A stretch of 64,000 nucleotides of DNA from Loktanella sp. 5RATIMAR09 (GTDB taxonomy: Bacteria > Pseudomonadota > Alphaproteobacteria > Rhodobacterales > Rhodobacteraceae), in NCBI RefSeq assembly GCF_001419985.1, contig NZ_LJAL01000001.1:545626-609625 (forward strand). The letters are read 5' to 3'. Under the pieces are notes generated by a model. The model saw only the letters and a program-made list of their open reading frames with translations. It did no database searches and was not told the origin of the DNA. Position numbers and translations under genes: made by a program. How positions within the stretch are numbered: the first letter of the stretch is position 1; the number at the start of each line of letters is the position of its first letter. Below, piece by piece: positions 16,677 through 25,564 of the stretch.

Positions 16677-18202
16677 AGCAGCGAGATGCCCCAGATCGCG
16701 CCACTTGCCAGAACCGCGCCAAGCGCCATCCACGATAGCCGCGCGATGCGGCGTTGCGGTTTGGGCGGTGGCGGTGGATTGTTCAGCCGGATCAGCGCAT
16801 CTTCGGCAAGTTTTGGCAACTGCGGACCAAAGCGCGACAGAATGCGCACGGTTTTGGCCAGGTCGCGTATCAGCGCCTTGGGGCCGATGCTTTCTTTGAT
16901 GTAGTCTTCGACGACCGGTTTTGCGACGTGCCAGATGTTCATACGCGGATCGAGTGATCGTGCCACACCTTCGACCACCACCATTGTGCGTTGCAACAAA
17001 ATCAGCTCGGTACGGGTTTCCATGCCGAAACGTTCGGTGACTTCAAACAGATAGCTTAGCAGGCGCGCCATCGAAATGCGGCTTGCGTCCATGCCGAAAA
17101 TCGGCTCGCCCACTGCGCGCAAGGCGCGGGCGAATTCATCAACATCGCGGTTTGCCGGCACATAGCCCGCCTCGAAATGCACTTCTGCGACGCGCTGGTA
17201 ATCTTTGCGGATAAAGCCGAACAGAATTTCTGCGTAGACGCGGCGGGTATATTCATCAATCCGCCCCATGATGCCGAAATCATAGGCAATGATATCCCCG
17301 TTTGCCGCGACCTTCAGATTGCCTTGGTGCATGTCGCCGTGAAAGTAGCCGTCGCGCAGCGCATGGTTCAGGAAAAGCTGAAGTACCCGTGTGGCCAGCG
17401 CGATGCGATCGTGGCCGGCGGCATCAAGCGCTTCGTTCATCCCGATGTTCGTGCCTTCGGCCCATTCCATCGTCATCACGCGGCGCCCCGACAGATGCCA
17501 ATACACCTTGGGCACCTGAAAACCGCTATCACTTTCGGTATTCGCGGCAAATTCGGCTGCGGCCGAACTTTCCAATCGCAGGTCCAATTCGCCCATGACC
17601 ACGCCTTCGAAATGGGTGATGACATCCATCGGGCGCAAACGGCGCGATGCGGGCGACAGAAATTCGATAGCGCGCGCAGCAAAGTAGAAAGCGTCAATGT
17701 CGGTCCGGAACGCGCGCTCGATCCCGGGGCGCAGGATTTTGACGGCAACGGCCTCGCCCGTGTCGGCCAGATGCGCCTTGTGCACCTGTGCAAGCGAGGC
17801 GGCCGCGACCGGTTCAGAGAAGGTCGAAAAGAGTTTATCAAAGCTGGTACCCAGCTCGGACTGGATCGCCTTTTTCGCCTCTGCCATGGAAAACGGCGGC
17901 AATTTATCCTGCAAAACACGCAGTTGCACCGCCAGTTCGTCGCCCACCACATCAGGACGGGTCGACAGGATTTGACCGAATTTGATATAGGCCGGACCCA
18001 GTGCTTGCAGCGCGCGCACCGCGGGCGGCATCGACAGGTCGCCTTTGTACCCAAGCCATTGAAACGGCCAGACCAATGTCCGGAACGTAATGCGCAGCAA
18101 TGGCCCCGCATCGAACGCATCCAGCACAACTTTCATCGCACCTGTGCGTTCGAACGTGGCACCTGTGCGGATCAGGCGAATGATATTGTGTGGGCCGCGC
18201 AT
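16673..18202 (-). CDS. ubiB: Ubiquinone biosynthesis accessory kinase-like protein UbiB
   Basis: 509 residues from MRGPHNIIRLIRTGATFER. ABC1 motifs: KFGQ (AYIKFGQILSTRPD), AAASLAQVH, VAVKILRPGI, the catalytic loop YFHGDMHQGNLKV and AYDFGIMGR. Two C-terminal hydrophobic helices end the protein (WMALGAVLASGAIWG), as in UbiB. It supports ubiquinone ring hydroxylation. It is 1 bp downstream of ubiE on the same strand, forming the usual ubiE-ubiB pair. Confidence 0.94.
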   Translation of the reverse strand: MRGPHNIIRLIRTGATFERTGAMKVVLDAFDAGPLLRITFRTLVWPFQWLGYKGDLSMPPAVRALQALGPAYIKFGQILSTRPDVVGDELAVQLRVLQDKLPPFSMAEAKKAIQSELGTSFDKLFSTFSEPVAAASLAQVHKAHLADTGEAVAVKILRPGIERAFRTDIDAFYFAARAIEFLSPASRRLRPMDVITHFEGVVMGELDLRLESSAAAEFAANTESDSGFQVPKVYWHLSGRRVMTMEWAEGTNIGMNEALDAAGHDRIALATRVLQLFLNHALRDGYFHGDMHQGNLKVAANGDIIAYDFGIMGRIDEYTRRVYAEILFGFIRKDYQRVAEVHFEAGYVPANRDVDEFARALRAVGEPIFGMDASRISMARLLSYLFEVTERFGMETRTELILLQRTMVVVEGVARSLDPRMNIWHVAKPVVEDYIKESIGPKALIRDLAKTVRILSRFGPQLPKLAEDALIRLNNPPPPPKPQRRIARLSWMALGAVLASGAIWGISLL

Positions 18203-18203
18203 G

Positions 18204-18956
18204 CTAGAGTTTCCACCCCGAATGCAGCGCCGCAACGCCCATCGTCAGGTTGCGATATTTGGCGTTGCCGAAACCAGCGTCGCGCACCATGCCGAGGAAC
18301 GTGTCCTGATCGGGGAATTTGCGGATCGATTCGACCAGATATTGGTAGCTGTCACGATCACCGGCAATCATCTGGCCCATGCGTGGAATAACGTTGAACG
18401 AATAGGCGTCATATGCCGCCTGCATCATCGGGTTCGGTAGCTGGCTGAACTCCAGCACCATTAGACGGCCACCCGGTTTCAGGACACGATAGGCCTCGTT
18501 CAGCGCCTCTTGCGGGCGCGTTACATTCCGGATGCCAAAGCTGATGGTGTAGACGTCAAAAGTGTTTGCGTCGAAAGGCAGGGCCATCGCATCGCCCACA
18601 ACCCAATCAAGGCTGTCCGACATTTGCGCGGCCTCGGCCCGTTTGCGACCCTCGACAAGCATGGATTCGGTAATGTCGAGCACGGTCGAATGCCCACGCC
18701 CCGCACGTTTCAGAAAGCGGAACGAGATGTCACCGGTCCCGCCAGCCACATCCAAAAGCCGCTGTCCCGGACGGGGGGCCAGCCAATCCATCATCGCGTC
18801 TTTCCAGATCCGGTGCACACCGCCTGACATCACGTCATTCATAATGTCGTATTTGCTGGCCACGGATGAAAACACACCCTGAACGCGGCCTGCTTTTTCA
18901 TCTTCGCGGACGGTTTCGAACCCGAAGTGGGTGGTCTGGTCGGACTTATCGGTCAT
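18204..18956 (-). CDS. ubiE: Ubiquinone/menaquinone methyltransferase UbiE
   Basis: 250 residues starting [16 protein letters not shown]. The SAM-binding motif is [16 protein letters not shown] and the UbiE signatures [16 protein letters not shown] and [16 protein letters not shown] are present. It carries out the C-methylation in ubiquinone synthesis (demethoxyubiquinol/demethylmenaquinol). The frame is open upstream of 18956 but that part is not conserved in character. It is divergent from mutM (151 bp). Confidence 0.95.
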   Translation of the reverse strand: MTDKSDQTTHFGFETVREDEKAGRVQGVFSSVASKYDIMNDVMSGGVHRIWKDAMMDWLAPRPGQRLLDVAGGTGDISFRFLKRAGRGHSTVLDITESMLVEGRKRAEAAQMSDSLDWVVGDAMALPFDANTFDVYTISFGIRNVTRPQEALNEAYRVLKPGGRLMVLEFSQLPNPMMQAAYDAYSFNVIPRMGQMIAGDRDSYQYLVESIRKFPDQDTFLGMVRDAGFGNAKYRNLTMGVAALHSGWKL

Positions 18957-19107
18957 GTCATGCTTTCGCCTGAATACTGTCCCGAAAGGGGTTATACCCA
19001 AGCGGCGAAATAGACAAACTGTCAATGTGCCACGGCGCATGAATGGGGACGACAAAGGGCGCTGCAAAGCCTATGTACTGGGCCACAGCAAAAACAGATG
19101 ACATAAA

Positions 19108-19959
19108 ATGCCCGAACTGCCCGAAGTCGAAACAGTCAAAGCCGGCATCGCCCCCGTGATGGAGGGGCGTGTGATTGCACGCGCCGAAGTGAACCGCCCC
19201 GATCTGCGCTGGCCGTTTCCCGAGCGGATGGCAGAGCGGCTGACGGGACAGCGCGTTTCGGGTCTGCGCCGGCGCTCAAAATATATCCTCGTTGATCTGG
19301 CAAGCGGTGAAACGCTTTTGATCCACCTTGGCATGTCGGGGCGCATGTTGGTCTCGGGCCATACGGTGGGGGAATTCCACCACCCGCACCCTGTGCCTGC
19401 GAAACACGATCACGTTGTTTTCCATATGGAGGACGGCACGCGGATCACCTTCAACGACGCACGCCGATTTGGCGCGATGGACCTGATGGAGACAGCGCGT
19501 CAGGAAGATCACTGGCTGATCCGCGATCTGGGGCCGGAACCTTTGGGTAACGCATTCAATGAAACCTATCTGGTGGAACGCCTGAAAGGGCGCAACACGC
19601 CCATCAAATCGGCGCTGCTGGATCAGCGGATCGTGTCGGGGCTTGGCAACATTTATGTCTGCGAAGTGCTGTTTCGCGCCGGTATCCACCCCGCGCGCAA
19701 GGCGGGGCGGATCAGTGCGGCGCGTGTTGCCTCTTTGGTACCGCTGATCCGCGACGTATTGTCCGAAGCCATCGCTGCGGGCGGGTCATCCTTGCGCGAT
19801 TACCGGCAATCCGATGGTGAACTGGGATATTTCCAGCATGTTTTTCAGGTCTACGACCGCGCGGGAAAACCCTGTGTAACCCACGGATGCGACAAGACAA
19901 TCACCCGAATCGTTCAATCGGGCCGATCATCTTTCTTTTGTCCGCAATGCCAAAGATAG
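19108..19959 (+). CDS. mutM: Formamidopyrimidine-DNA glycosylase (Fpg)
   Basis: 283 residues. The N-terminal catalytic proline and glutamates ([11 protein letters not shown]), the lysine loop, and the C-terminal zinc finger ([28 protein letters not shown], with four cysteines) are all present. It removes 8-oxoguanine and formamidopyrimidines. It is divergent from ubiE, an arrangement common in alphaproteobacteria. Confidence 0.96.
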   Translation: MPELPEVETVKAGIAPVMEGRVIARAEVNRPDLRWPFPERMAERLTGQRVSGLRRRSKYILVDLASGETLLIHLGMSGRMLVSGHTVGEFHHPHPVPAKHDHVVFHMEDGTRITFNDARRFGAMDLMETARQEDHWLIRDLGPEPLGNAFNETYLVERLKGRNTPIKSALLDQRIVSGLGNIYVCEVLFRAGIHPARKAGRISAARVASLVPLIRDVLSEAIAAGGSSLRDYRQSDGELGYFQHVFQVYDRAGKPCVTHGCDKTITRIVQSGRSSFFCPQCQR

Positions 19960-20021
19960 CTTGATCCGCCCGCCCGCTTTGCTAAGCCTTGGGCTCTGAC
20001 CGGCGCAACAGGATGAGCAGA

Positions 20022-20798
20022 ATGGCTTTTGACAAGATCATCGTAGATATCAGCGACAGTGTCGCGACAATTACGCTGAACCGACCAGACGCAATGAATG
20101 CGTTGAACAGCGCCTTGTTGGGCGAACTCTGCACCGCGCTGGAAGATGCCGATGCCAGCGAAAAGGTGCGCTGCATTATCATCACCGGATCAGAAAAGGC
20201 TTTTGCCGCTGGCGCCGATATCTCCGAGATGGCCGACAAGACCTTTGTCGAGATGTACACCAAGCGCTTTTTTGAAAACGAGACCGACCGTTTCAACCGG
20301 ACCCGCAAACCGATTATTGCGGCTGTTGCGGGCTATGCGCTGGGCGGTGGATGCGAGCTTGCGATGATGTGCGACTTTATTATCGCCGCTGATAACGCCA
20401 AATTCGGCCAACCCGAAATCAACCTTGGTGTGATTGCCGGTATCGGCGGCACCCAGCGCCTGACCCGCTTTGTGGGTAAATCCAAGTCGATGGACATGCA
20501 TTTGACGGGCCGTTTTATGGACGCCGAAGAGGCCGAACGCAGCGGTCTGGTGAGTCGTGTTGTCCCCGCTAAAAAACTGCTGAGCGAGGCGAAAGCTGCC
20601 GCAGAGAAGATCGCGGAGAAATCCCAGATTGCGACGATGGCGGCAAAAGATGCGGTAGACCGCGCCTATGAAACCACGCTTGCCGAAGGTCTCAATTACG
20701 AGCGGCGATTGTTCCAGTCGCTCTTCGCAACCGAAGACCAAGCCGAGGGCATGGCGGCCTTTACCGAGAAACGTGAAGCGCAATTCCGCGATAAGTAG
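20022..20798 (+). CDS. Enoyl-CoA hydratase
   Basis: 258 residues from [22 protein letters not shown], with AGGA 10 bases before; a second ATG at 20013 is possible. Crotonase-fold motifs: [11 protein letters not shown] (oxyanion hole), [15 protein letters not shown] and [19 protein letters not shown] with the two catalytic glutamates. It hydrates short trans-2-enoyl-CoA in beta-oxidation. It stands alone between mutM and the PilJ-type gene. Confidence 0.92.
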   Translation: MAFDKIIVDISDSVATITLNRPDAMNALNSALLGELCTALEDADASEKVRCIIITGSEKAFAAGADISEMADKTFVEMYTKRFFENETDRFNRTRKPIIAAVAGYALGGGCELAMMCDFIIAADNAKFGQPEINLGVIAGIGGTQRLTRFVGKSKSMDMHLTGRFMDAEEAERSGLVSRVVPAKKLLSEAKAAAEKIAEKSQIATMAAKDAVDRAYETTLAEGLNYERRLFQSLFATEDQAEGMAAFTEKREAQFRDK

Positions 20799-20846
20799 CG
20801 GTCATCCCTCAAATTGACGCAGCCACCGCCGGTGCACCCAACATAC

Positions 20847-20860
20847 TTGATCTAGGTCAT
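20847..20860. promoter_or_regulatory. Crp/Fnr-type half-conserved box
   Basis: TTGATctagGTCAT, close to the FNR/Dnr consensus TTGAT-N4-ATCAA (second half matches TCA only). It lies 72 bp before the PilJ-domain gene start. Candidate only. Confidence 0.4.
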
Positions 20861-20931
20861 TTACCATCTGCCGCAGGTTGATTAAAGCAAGCGGCGGGTG
20901 GTGGCGCGAAACAACTAGAGCGGCCAAAATT

Positions 20932-21858
20932 ATGCGATATTCCTCTTTGTTGGCTTCCGTCTTTTTGACGGGGGCTATGATCATGCCGGTCGGTGGCCTT
21001 TACGCTGACTCTTCCATTCAACCCGCGAACAGCGGGCCGTCCATTATTCAGAATACGGGCGTTGCGAACCGGCTTACGGCCGCCCAAGTGCTGTTGTCAT
21101 TGACACAAGCCGTGCCTGCTGCGGCCTGTCATCTGCACAATCAAGTCAATGTCGAGGATGCGACAGAGCTTCTTGCTGTTGGCGATGCGCAAGTCGATGA
21201 AGTGCTGAACGCGCTTTTGGACGGTGATGTCTTTTGGGGAATCGAAACACCTGAAACACGCCGCAAGACAATTGCTGAAATTGACCAACTGCGCGCCGCT
21301 TGGGTCCCTGCGCAACAGGCGGCAAGGCTGCTTTTGGAAACGCCCGCCGACAAAGATGCGGCCCTGACCCTGACGCAAGCATCGGATGACCTGCGTGAGC
21401 GGACCTATCAATTAGCCACAATGCTGGACGCAGAGTATTCGAGCTCAGCTGAAATCCAGGCGCGGGATATCATGCTAATCCATCTCGCAGGTCGTCTGGT
21501 GACTTTGAACCAGCAAATGGCACTTCAGGCATGCCTGCTTTGGTCGGAAGGAATGGACCAGACAATCGCCGATGAACTCAAGCAGGCCATCCAATCCTAC
21601 AATGGCACTCTGGGCGCCTTGAGCAGTGGCATGCCGCAGATGAGCATTTTGCCTCCGCAGACACCCGGGATCGCGGCCAAGCTCGAAGAGATCGGCAGTA
21701 TCTGGGCGCGAAATCAGCCTGTGCTCAATCTCGTTGCCGTGGATGAAGAGATCACCGATCAGCAGCGATTTGATCTCTACTATAACTTGATTGACGAGAA
21801 AGTGGTCTTGCTTGATCTGCTTTATCTGTATCAGGACACATCAAAAGTCGCCTTCTAG
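20932..21858 (+). CDS. Secreted protein with PilJ/NarX-type N-terminal sensor domains
   Basis: 308 residues from MRYSSLLASVFLTGAM, a signal peptide cleaved near GLYADSS. The rest has two copies of an all-helical unit related to the type IV pili methyl-accepting chemotaxis N-terminal domain (PilJ, as in NarX): one around NRLTAAQVLLSLTQAVPAAACHL, the other around ARDIMLIHLAGRLVTLNQQMALQACLL. Each has the pattern R-(L/V)-x-x-x-Q-x-x-x-x-x-x-C. There is no transmembrane helix after the signal and no output domain, so it is periplasmic. In Rhodobacteraceae such domains are thought to sense nitrate, nitrite or related ligands; the ligand here is unknown. Confidence 0.7.
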   Translation: MRYSSLLASVFLTGAMIMPVGGLYADSSIQPANSGPSIIQNTGVANRLTAAQVLLSLTQAVPAAACHLHNQVNVEDATELLAVGDAQVDEVLNALLDGDVFWGIETPETRRKTIAEIDQLRAAWVPAQQAARLLLETPADKDAALTLTQASDDLRERTYQLATMLDAEYSSSAEIQARDIMLIHLAGRLVTLNQQMALQACLLWSEGMDQTIADELKQAIQSYNGTLGALSSGMPQMSILPPQTPGIAAKLEEIGSIWARNQPVLNLVAVDEEITDQQRFDLYYNLIDEKVVLLDLLYLYQDTSKVAF

Positions 21859-22049
21859 CGGACAAGGCCGTGATCGTTGCCTTATGATTAGGGGTTGAAA
21901 CGGTGTGTTCTCTCGCATAAACGCGGCGCCATACATGCGCGTGAGGCCCGCTTTGGCCAGAATCACCGGTTCGAAAACCCGGGGCTTGGGCTTAATGCGC
22001 GAATGACATTCAATTTGGCCCAATCAAGGCCCAGCTAGGAAACGAACAC

Positions 22050-22313
22050 ATGGCAAACTCACCTCAGGCGAAGAAACGCGCCCGTCAGAACGCAGCACGC
22101 TTTGCAGTCAACAAAATGCGCCGTTCGCGCATTCGGACATATCTGCGCGCTGTTGAAGAAGCGATTGCATCTGGCGATCCAAAAGCTGCTGCGGCGGCTC
22201 TGAAAGCAGCTCAGCCAGAACTGATGCGCGGTGTGACCAAAGGTGTCATGCACAAAAACACGGCGTCGCGCAAAATGTCCCGCCTGGCGGCACGCGTCAA
22301 ATCTGTCGGTTGA
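22050..22313 (+). CDS. rpsT: 30S ribosomal protein bS20
   Basis: 87 residues, [22 protein letters not shown] onward, with the typical basic helical composition and [14 protein letters not shown] end. It binds 16S rRNA. Ribosome site AGGAAACG. It is followed by a strong terminator and then the dnaA leader, the common alphaproteobacterial order rpsT-dnaA. Confidence 0.97.
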   Translation: MANSPQAKKRARQNAARFAVNKMRRSRIRTYLRAVEEAIASGDPKAAAAALKAAQPELMRGVTKGVMHKNTASRKMSRLAARVKSVG

Positions 22314-22345
22314 TTCTGCCGCAGTCGGCAAAAAATAAAAAGTTC

Positions 22346-22375
22346 AAGCGCGTCCAGACTGGGCGCGCTTTTTTT
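22346..22375 (+). terminator. Rho-independent terminator of rpsT
   Basis: Stem AAGCGCG/CGCGCTT extended by partly paired TCC/GGG, loop around CAGACT, then seven T. Confidence 0.9.
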
Positions 22376-22613
22376 GTTTCACTGTGGTCTGCCTGCGCGG
22401 AAATTGTGACATTTCAAAGCGCCAAGAGATTCTTTTCTGACAATCGCTGAGTCAAGCGCGATGTTGTGTTGAAGCGGCCCCAAACCCCTTGCTACCTTGA
22501 CCCTGCGATTCACATCGTTCCGGGGGGACATGAGGGGATTTGCGACTGGTCGGGTGATAAGACATCGTTGTTGACGGGTTTTTTCACCGAACCAGACTGC
22601 AGGTCTCATGCGT

Positions 22614-22658
22614 CAGTGACATGGAGATTGCAGTGCAAACTGCGAACCCATGTCATTG
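22614..22658. repeat. Long hairpin in the dnaA leader
   Basis: Arms CAGTGACATGG and CCATGTCATTG (11 bp, one G-T pair), inside which TTGCAGT and ACTGC-AA can pair further. No T-run follows, so it is a structural element and not an obvious terminator. Confidence 0.5.
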
Positions 22659-22739
22659 TGTGTCTGCGTCAGGGCCAAGGTCTGCTCTTTGGTTTCTGAA
22701 TGCTGTTCGTGGCCCGTTGAGCTGCCGTTTGGCGTCTGT

Positions 22740-22758
22740 CTGTATCGTCGCGATACAG
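22740..22758. promoter_or_regulatory. Inverted repeat upstream of dnaA, possible operator
   Basis: CTGTATCG-TCG-CGATACAG, 8-bp perfect arms, 3-bp centre, 151 bp before the dnaA start. Size and symmetry suit a dimeric regulator. Which one is unknown. Confidence 0.45.
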
Positions 22759-22909
22759 GTGCGCGTCTCGGTCTATGGTTTTGGGTAAAAGGCGCTGGGA
22801 TCAGGTTGGGCAACTTGATCTAGGCGATCTTTTTTGTCCTGGGCAATGTGGCGCAGGCGCGATTTTCGCGTTTCACGTGGTAGCTGCGAATGTGGGACAA
22901 AGGCATAAA

Positions 22910-24247
22910 ATGACGAATGAAATTTGGGCGACGGTTTTGGCTGCTCTGAAAAGTGCATTGGGAAAGAACAGTTATTCAAGCTGGATCGAGCCGCTCGAAT
23001 TCAAGGAACTGGCAGATGGCGTGGCCGTATTTGACGTGCCCACGAATTTCATCGGCAACTATGTCTCACAGAACTTTGGTGACCAGATCCTGTACCATAT
23101 GAACAATCTGGGCCAAGAGGTGCAGCGCCTGCAATTCCGCGTCCCGTCGCAAACGCGCCCTGCAGCCAAACCAAAAGCTGCAAGCAAGACCGCCGAGCCA
23201 GAAGCCGGATCAGGTGCCCCCCTCGACAGCCGCTTTACATTTGACACTTTCGTGGTTGGCAAACCAAACGAGTTGGCCCATGCGGCCGCGCGCCGCGTCG
23301 CCGAAGGTGGCCCGGTTACCTTCAACCCGCTGTTCCTTTATGGGGGTGTCGGGCTGGGTAAAACGCACCTGATGCATGCGATTGCGCACGAGCTGAAACT
23401 GCGTTCGCCGGAATTGAACGTGCTTTATCTCTCTGCTGAGCAGTTCATGTACCGCTTCATCACCGCTTTGCGTGAACGCAAGATGATGGACTTCAAACAG
23501 CTGTTCCGGTCGGTCGATGTGCTGATGGTGGATGATGTTCAGTTTATCGGTGGCAAGGACAGCACGCAGGAAGAGTTTTTTCACACCTTCAATGCGCTGG
23601 TCGATGGGCAAAAACAGATCATCATCTCTGCCGATCGTGCACCGGGTGAGATCAAGGACCTTGAAGAGCGGATCAAATCCCGGCTGCAATGCGGTCTTGT
23701 GGTTGACCTGCACCCGACAGATTACGAGCTGCGCCTCGGCATCTTGCAGTCCAAGGTCGAAGTTTACTCTGCCCAATACCCTGAACTTCAGATCGCCGAT
23801 GGTGTTCTGGAATTCCTTGCGCATCGCATTTCGACAAACGTCCGCGTTCTCGAAGGTGCGCTGACCCGCCTGTTCGCGTTTGCGTCGCTCGTGGGGCGCG
23901 AAATCACGCTGGACCTGACGCAGGATTGCCTGTCTGACGTGCTCAAGGCGTCAGACCGCAAAGTGACGGTCGAAGAAATCCAGCGCAAAGTGTCCGAACA
24001 CTACAACATCCGCCTGTCCGACATGATCGGACCCAAGCGGGTGCGCAACTATGCCCGCCCGCGCCAGATCGCGATGTATCTGGCCAAGCAGATGACCAGC
24101 CGCTCATTGCCTGAAATCGGGCGGCGTTTCGGCGGACGTGATCACACAACGGTCATGCACGGCGTCAAGCGGATCGAAGAGCTCAAGGCGCTGGACAGCC
24201 AGATCGCCGATGATCTGGAACTGCTGCGCCGCGCTTTACAGGAATAA
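22910..24247 (+). CDS. dnaA: Chromosomal replication initiator DnaA
   Basis: 445 residues from MTNEIWATVLAALK. Domain I at the N-terminus, a Pro/Ala/Lys linker (about residues 85-105), the AAA+ core with Walker A (GGVGLGKTHLMHAI) and Walker B (LMVDDVQFIGGK), and the C-terminal DNA-binding domain with GRDHTTVMHGVKRI. The frame is open 45 codons upstream, but the residues there are not DnaA-like and AAAGG precedes ATG 22910. dnaN follows after 137 bp. Confidence 0.97.
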   Translation: MTNEIWATVLAALKSALGKNSYSSWIEPLEFKELADGVAVFDVPTNFIGNYVSQNFGDQILYHMNNLGQEVQRLQFRVPSQTRPAAKPKAASKTAEPEAGSGAPLDSRFTFDTFVVGKPNELAHAAARRVAEGGPVTFNPLFLYGGVGLGKTHLMHAIAHELKLRSPELNVLYLSAEQFMYRFITALRERKMMDFKQLFRSVDVLMVDDVQFIGGKDSTQEEFFHTFNALVDGQKQIIISADRAPGEIKDLEERIKSRLQCGLVVDLHPTDYELRLGILQSKVEVYSAQYPELQIADGVLEFLAHRISTNVRVLEGALTRLFAFASLVGREITLDLTQDCLSDVLKASDRKVTVEEIQRKVSEHYNIRLSDMIGPKRVRNYARPRQIAMYLAKQMTSRSLPEIGRRFGGRDHTTVMHGVKRIEELKALDSQIADDLELLRRALQE

Positions 24248-24320
24248 GCTTGCAAAACAGGCCCGAAGCTTGACGCGGACATAGCCATCGTCAACAGTCC
24301 AACAAAATGCTTGAGGGTGG

Positions 24321-24343
24321 CGCAAAATAGAGTACATTTTGCG
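24321..24343. repeat. Hairpin in the dnaA-dnaN gap
   Basis: CGCAAAAT-N7-ATTTTGCG, perfect 8-bp arms, 42 bp before the dnaN start; a weaker stem TGGCGT/ACGCCA follows at 24350-24364. No T-run. It may affect dnaA-dnaN readthrough or dnaN translation. Confidence 0.45.
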
Positions 24344-24384
24344 TCCCGATGGCGTCGGACGCCAAGATATGCGGAGATTGGGAC

Positions 24385-25503
24385 ATGAAATTCAGCATTG
24401 AACGTGCGGTGCTTCTTAAGGCTGTGGCGCAAGCCCAGTCCGTGGTCGAGCGGCGCAACACAATCCCGATCCTGGCCAACGTCCTGATCGAAGCAGAAGG
24501 TGACACGGTCCAGTTTCGTGCAACCGATCTTGACATTGAGATCGTCGACCGTGCGCCCGCCAAGGTGGAACGCGCTGGGGCGACAACAGTTGCGGCGGTC
24601 ACTCTGAATGAAATCGTGCGCAAACTGCCTGATGGCGCTTTGGTCACGCTGACCGAAGACGGCGCATCCGGCCGGCTGAGCATTGAGGCAGGGCGGTCGA
24701 ACTTCTCTCTGGCGACCTTGCCGAAAGAGGATTTCCCTGTGATGGCCTCGTCCGACTATGCTGCTAATTTCTCGGCGCCTGCCCCTGTGTTGCGCCGGTT
24801 GTTCGACAAATCCAAATTTGCCATCTCGACCGAAGAAACACGGTATTACCTGAATGGTGTCTATATGCATGTCGCCGACAGCGAAGGCGGCAAGGTGCTG
24901 CGCTGTGTTGCCACCGACGGTCACCGGCTTGCCCGGATTGATGCCGACCTGCCGGCAGGTGCCGCCGAAATGGCCGGCGTGATCGTGCCACGCAAGACTG
25001 TGGGCGAATTGCGCAAGCTGCTTGATGATGACGATATGCAAATCGCCGTATCGGTGTCGGAAACCAAGGTGCGCTTTGCGACGCCGGATATCACGCTGAC
25101 CTCGAAGGTGATTGACGGGACCTTCCCCGATTACACCCGCGTCATCCCGCAAGGAAACACCCGCAAGCTAGAAGTAGATGCCAGCGAATTTGCCAAGGCC
25201 GTGGACCGCGTGGCGACGGTTTCGTCCGAACGTTCACGCGCGGTGAAGCTGTCACTGGACGAGGATCGCTTGATTCTCTCGGTCAATGCCCCTGACAGTG
25301 GTGCAGCTGAGGAAGAGCTAGCTGTTGCCTATAGCGACGAGCGGCTGGAGATCGGGTTCAACGCGAAATACCTGCTCGAAATTGCAAGCCAGGTGGACCG
25401 CGAAAACGCGGTGTTCATGTTCAACACCTCCGGTGACCCAACCTTGATGCGCGAAGGAAACGACACCTCTGCCGTCTATGTTGTCATGCCGATGCGCGTT
25501 TGA
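24385..25503 (+). CDS. dnaN: DNA polymerase III beta subunit (sliding clamp)
   Basis: 372 residues from MKFSIERAVLLKAVAQAQSVVERRNTIPILANV (typical DnaN start). The three clamp repeats are recognisable (RATDLDIEIVD; RCVATDGHRLA; the end SAVYVVMPMRV). The frame is open 12 codons upstream without DnaN character. It keeps the polymerase on DNA and is the hub for DinB (52891) and mismatch repair. Confidence 0.97.
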   Translation: MKFSIERAVLLKAVAQAQSVVERRNTIPILANVLIEAEGDTVQFRATDLDIEIVDRAPAKVERAGATTVAAVTLNEIVRKLPDGALVTLTEDGASGRLSIEAGRSNFSLATLPKEDFPVMASSDYAANFSAPAPVLRRLFDKSKFAISTEETRYYLNGVYMHVADSEGGKVLRCVATDGHRLARIDADLPAGAAEMAGVIVPRKTVGELRKLLDDDDMQIAVSVSETKVRFATPDITLTSKVIDGTFPDYTRVIPQGNTRKLEVDASEFAKAVDRVATVSSERSRAVKLSLDEDRLILSVNAPDSGAAEEELAVAYSDERLEIGFNAKYLLEIASQVDRENAVFMFNTSGDPTLMREGNDTSAVYVVMPMRV

Positions 25504-25519
25504 CAGGGCCCAAAATTTC

Positions 25520-25554
25520 CCAAAATTTTGGAGGCAGGATTTTGCAAAATCCTG
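25520..25554. repeat. Pair of AT-rich palindromes between dnaN and recF
   Basis: CCAAAATTTTGG at 25520-25531 and, three bases on, the perfect 20-bp palindrome CAGGATTTTGCAAAATCCTG at 25535-25554. Preceded by a half-copy CCCAAAATTT. The arrangement resembles a short dispersed intergenic repeat; only one copy is seen in this window. Confidence 0.7.
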
Positions 25555-25564
25555 ATAACCGTCC

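Larger units (their letters stand above)
22376..22909. other. Gene-free region between rpsT and dnaA
   Basis: 534 bp without a credible reading frame. It holds an 11-bp stem hairpin (22614-22658) and an inverted repeat CTGTATCG-N3-CGATACAG (22740-22758). No match to the DnaA box TTATCCACA was found, so it is not an obvious oriC. It most likely contains the dnaA promoter and a long leader. Confidence 0.6.

Noticed and set aside
17177..18391. 404-codon open frame antisense to ubiB/ubiE
   Set aside because: Spans two conserved genes on the opposite strand; shadow frame.
22775..22909. In-frame upstream extension of dnaA
   Set aside because: The residues are not DnaA-like and the ATG at 22910 has a ribosome site and the conserved MTNEIW start.
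22376..22909. oriC next to dnaA
   Set aside because: No TTATCCACA-type box on either strand; only structural repeats.
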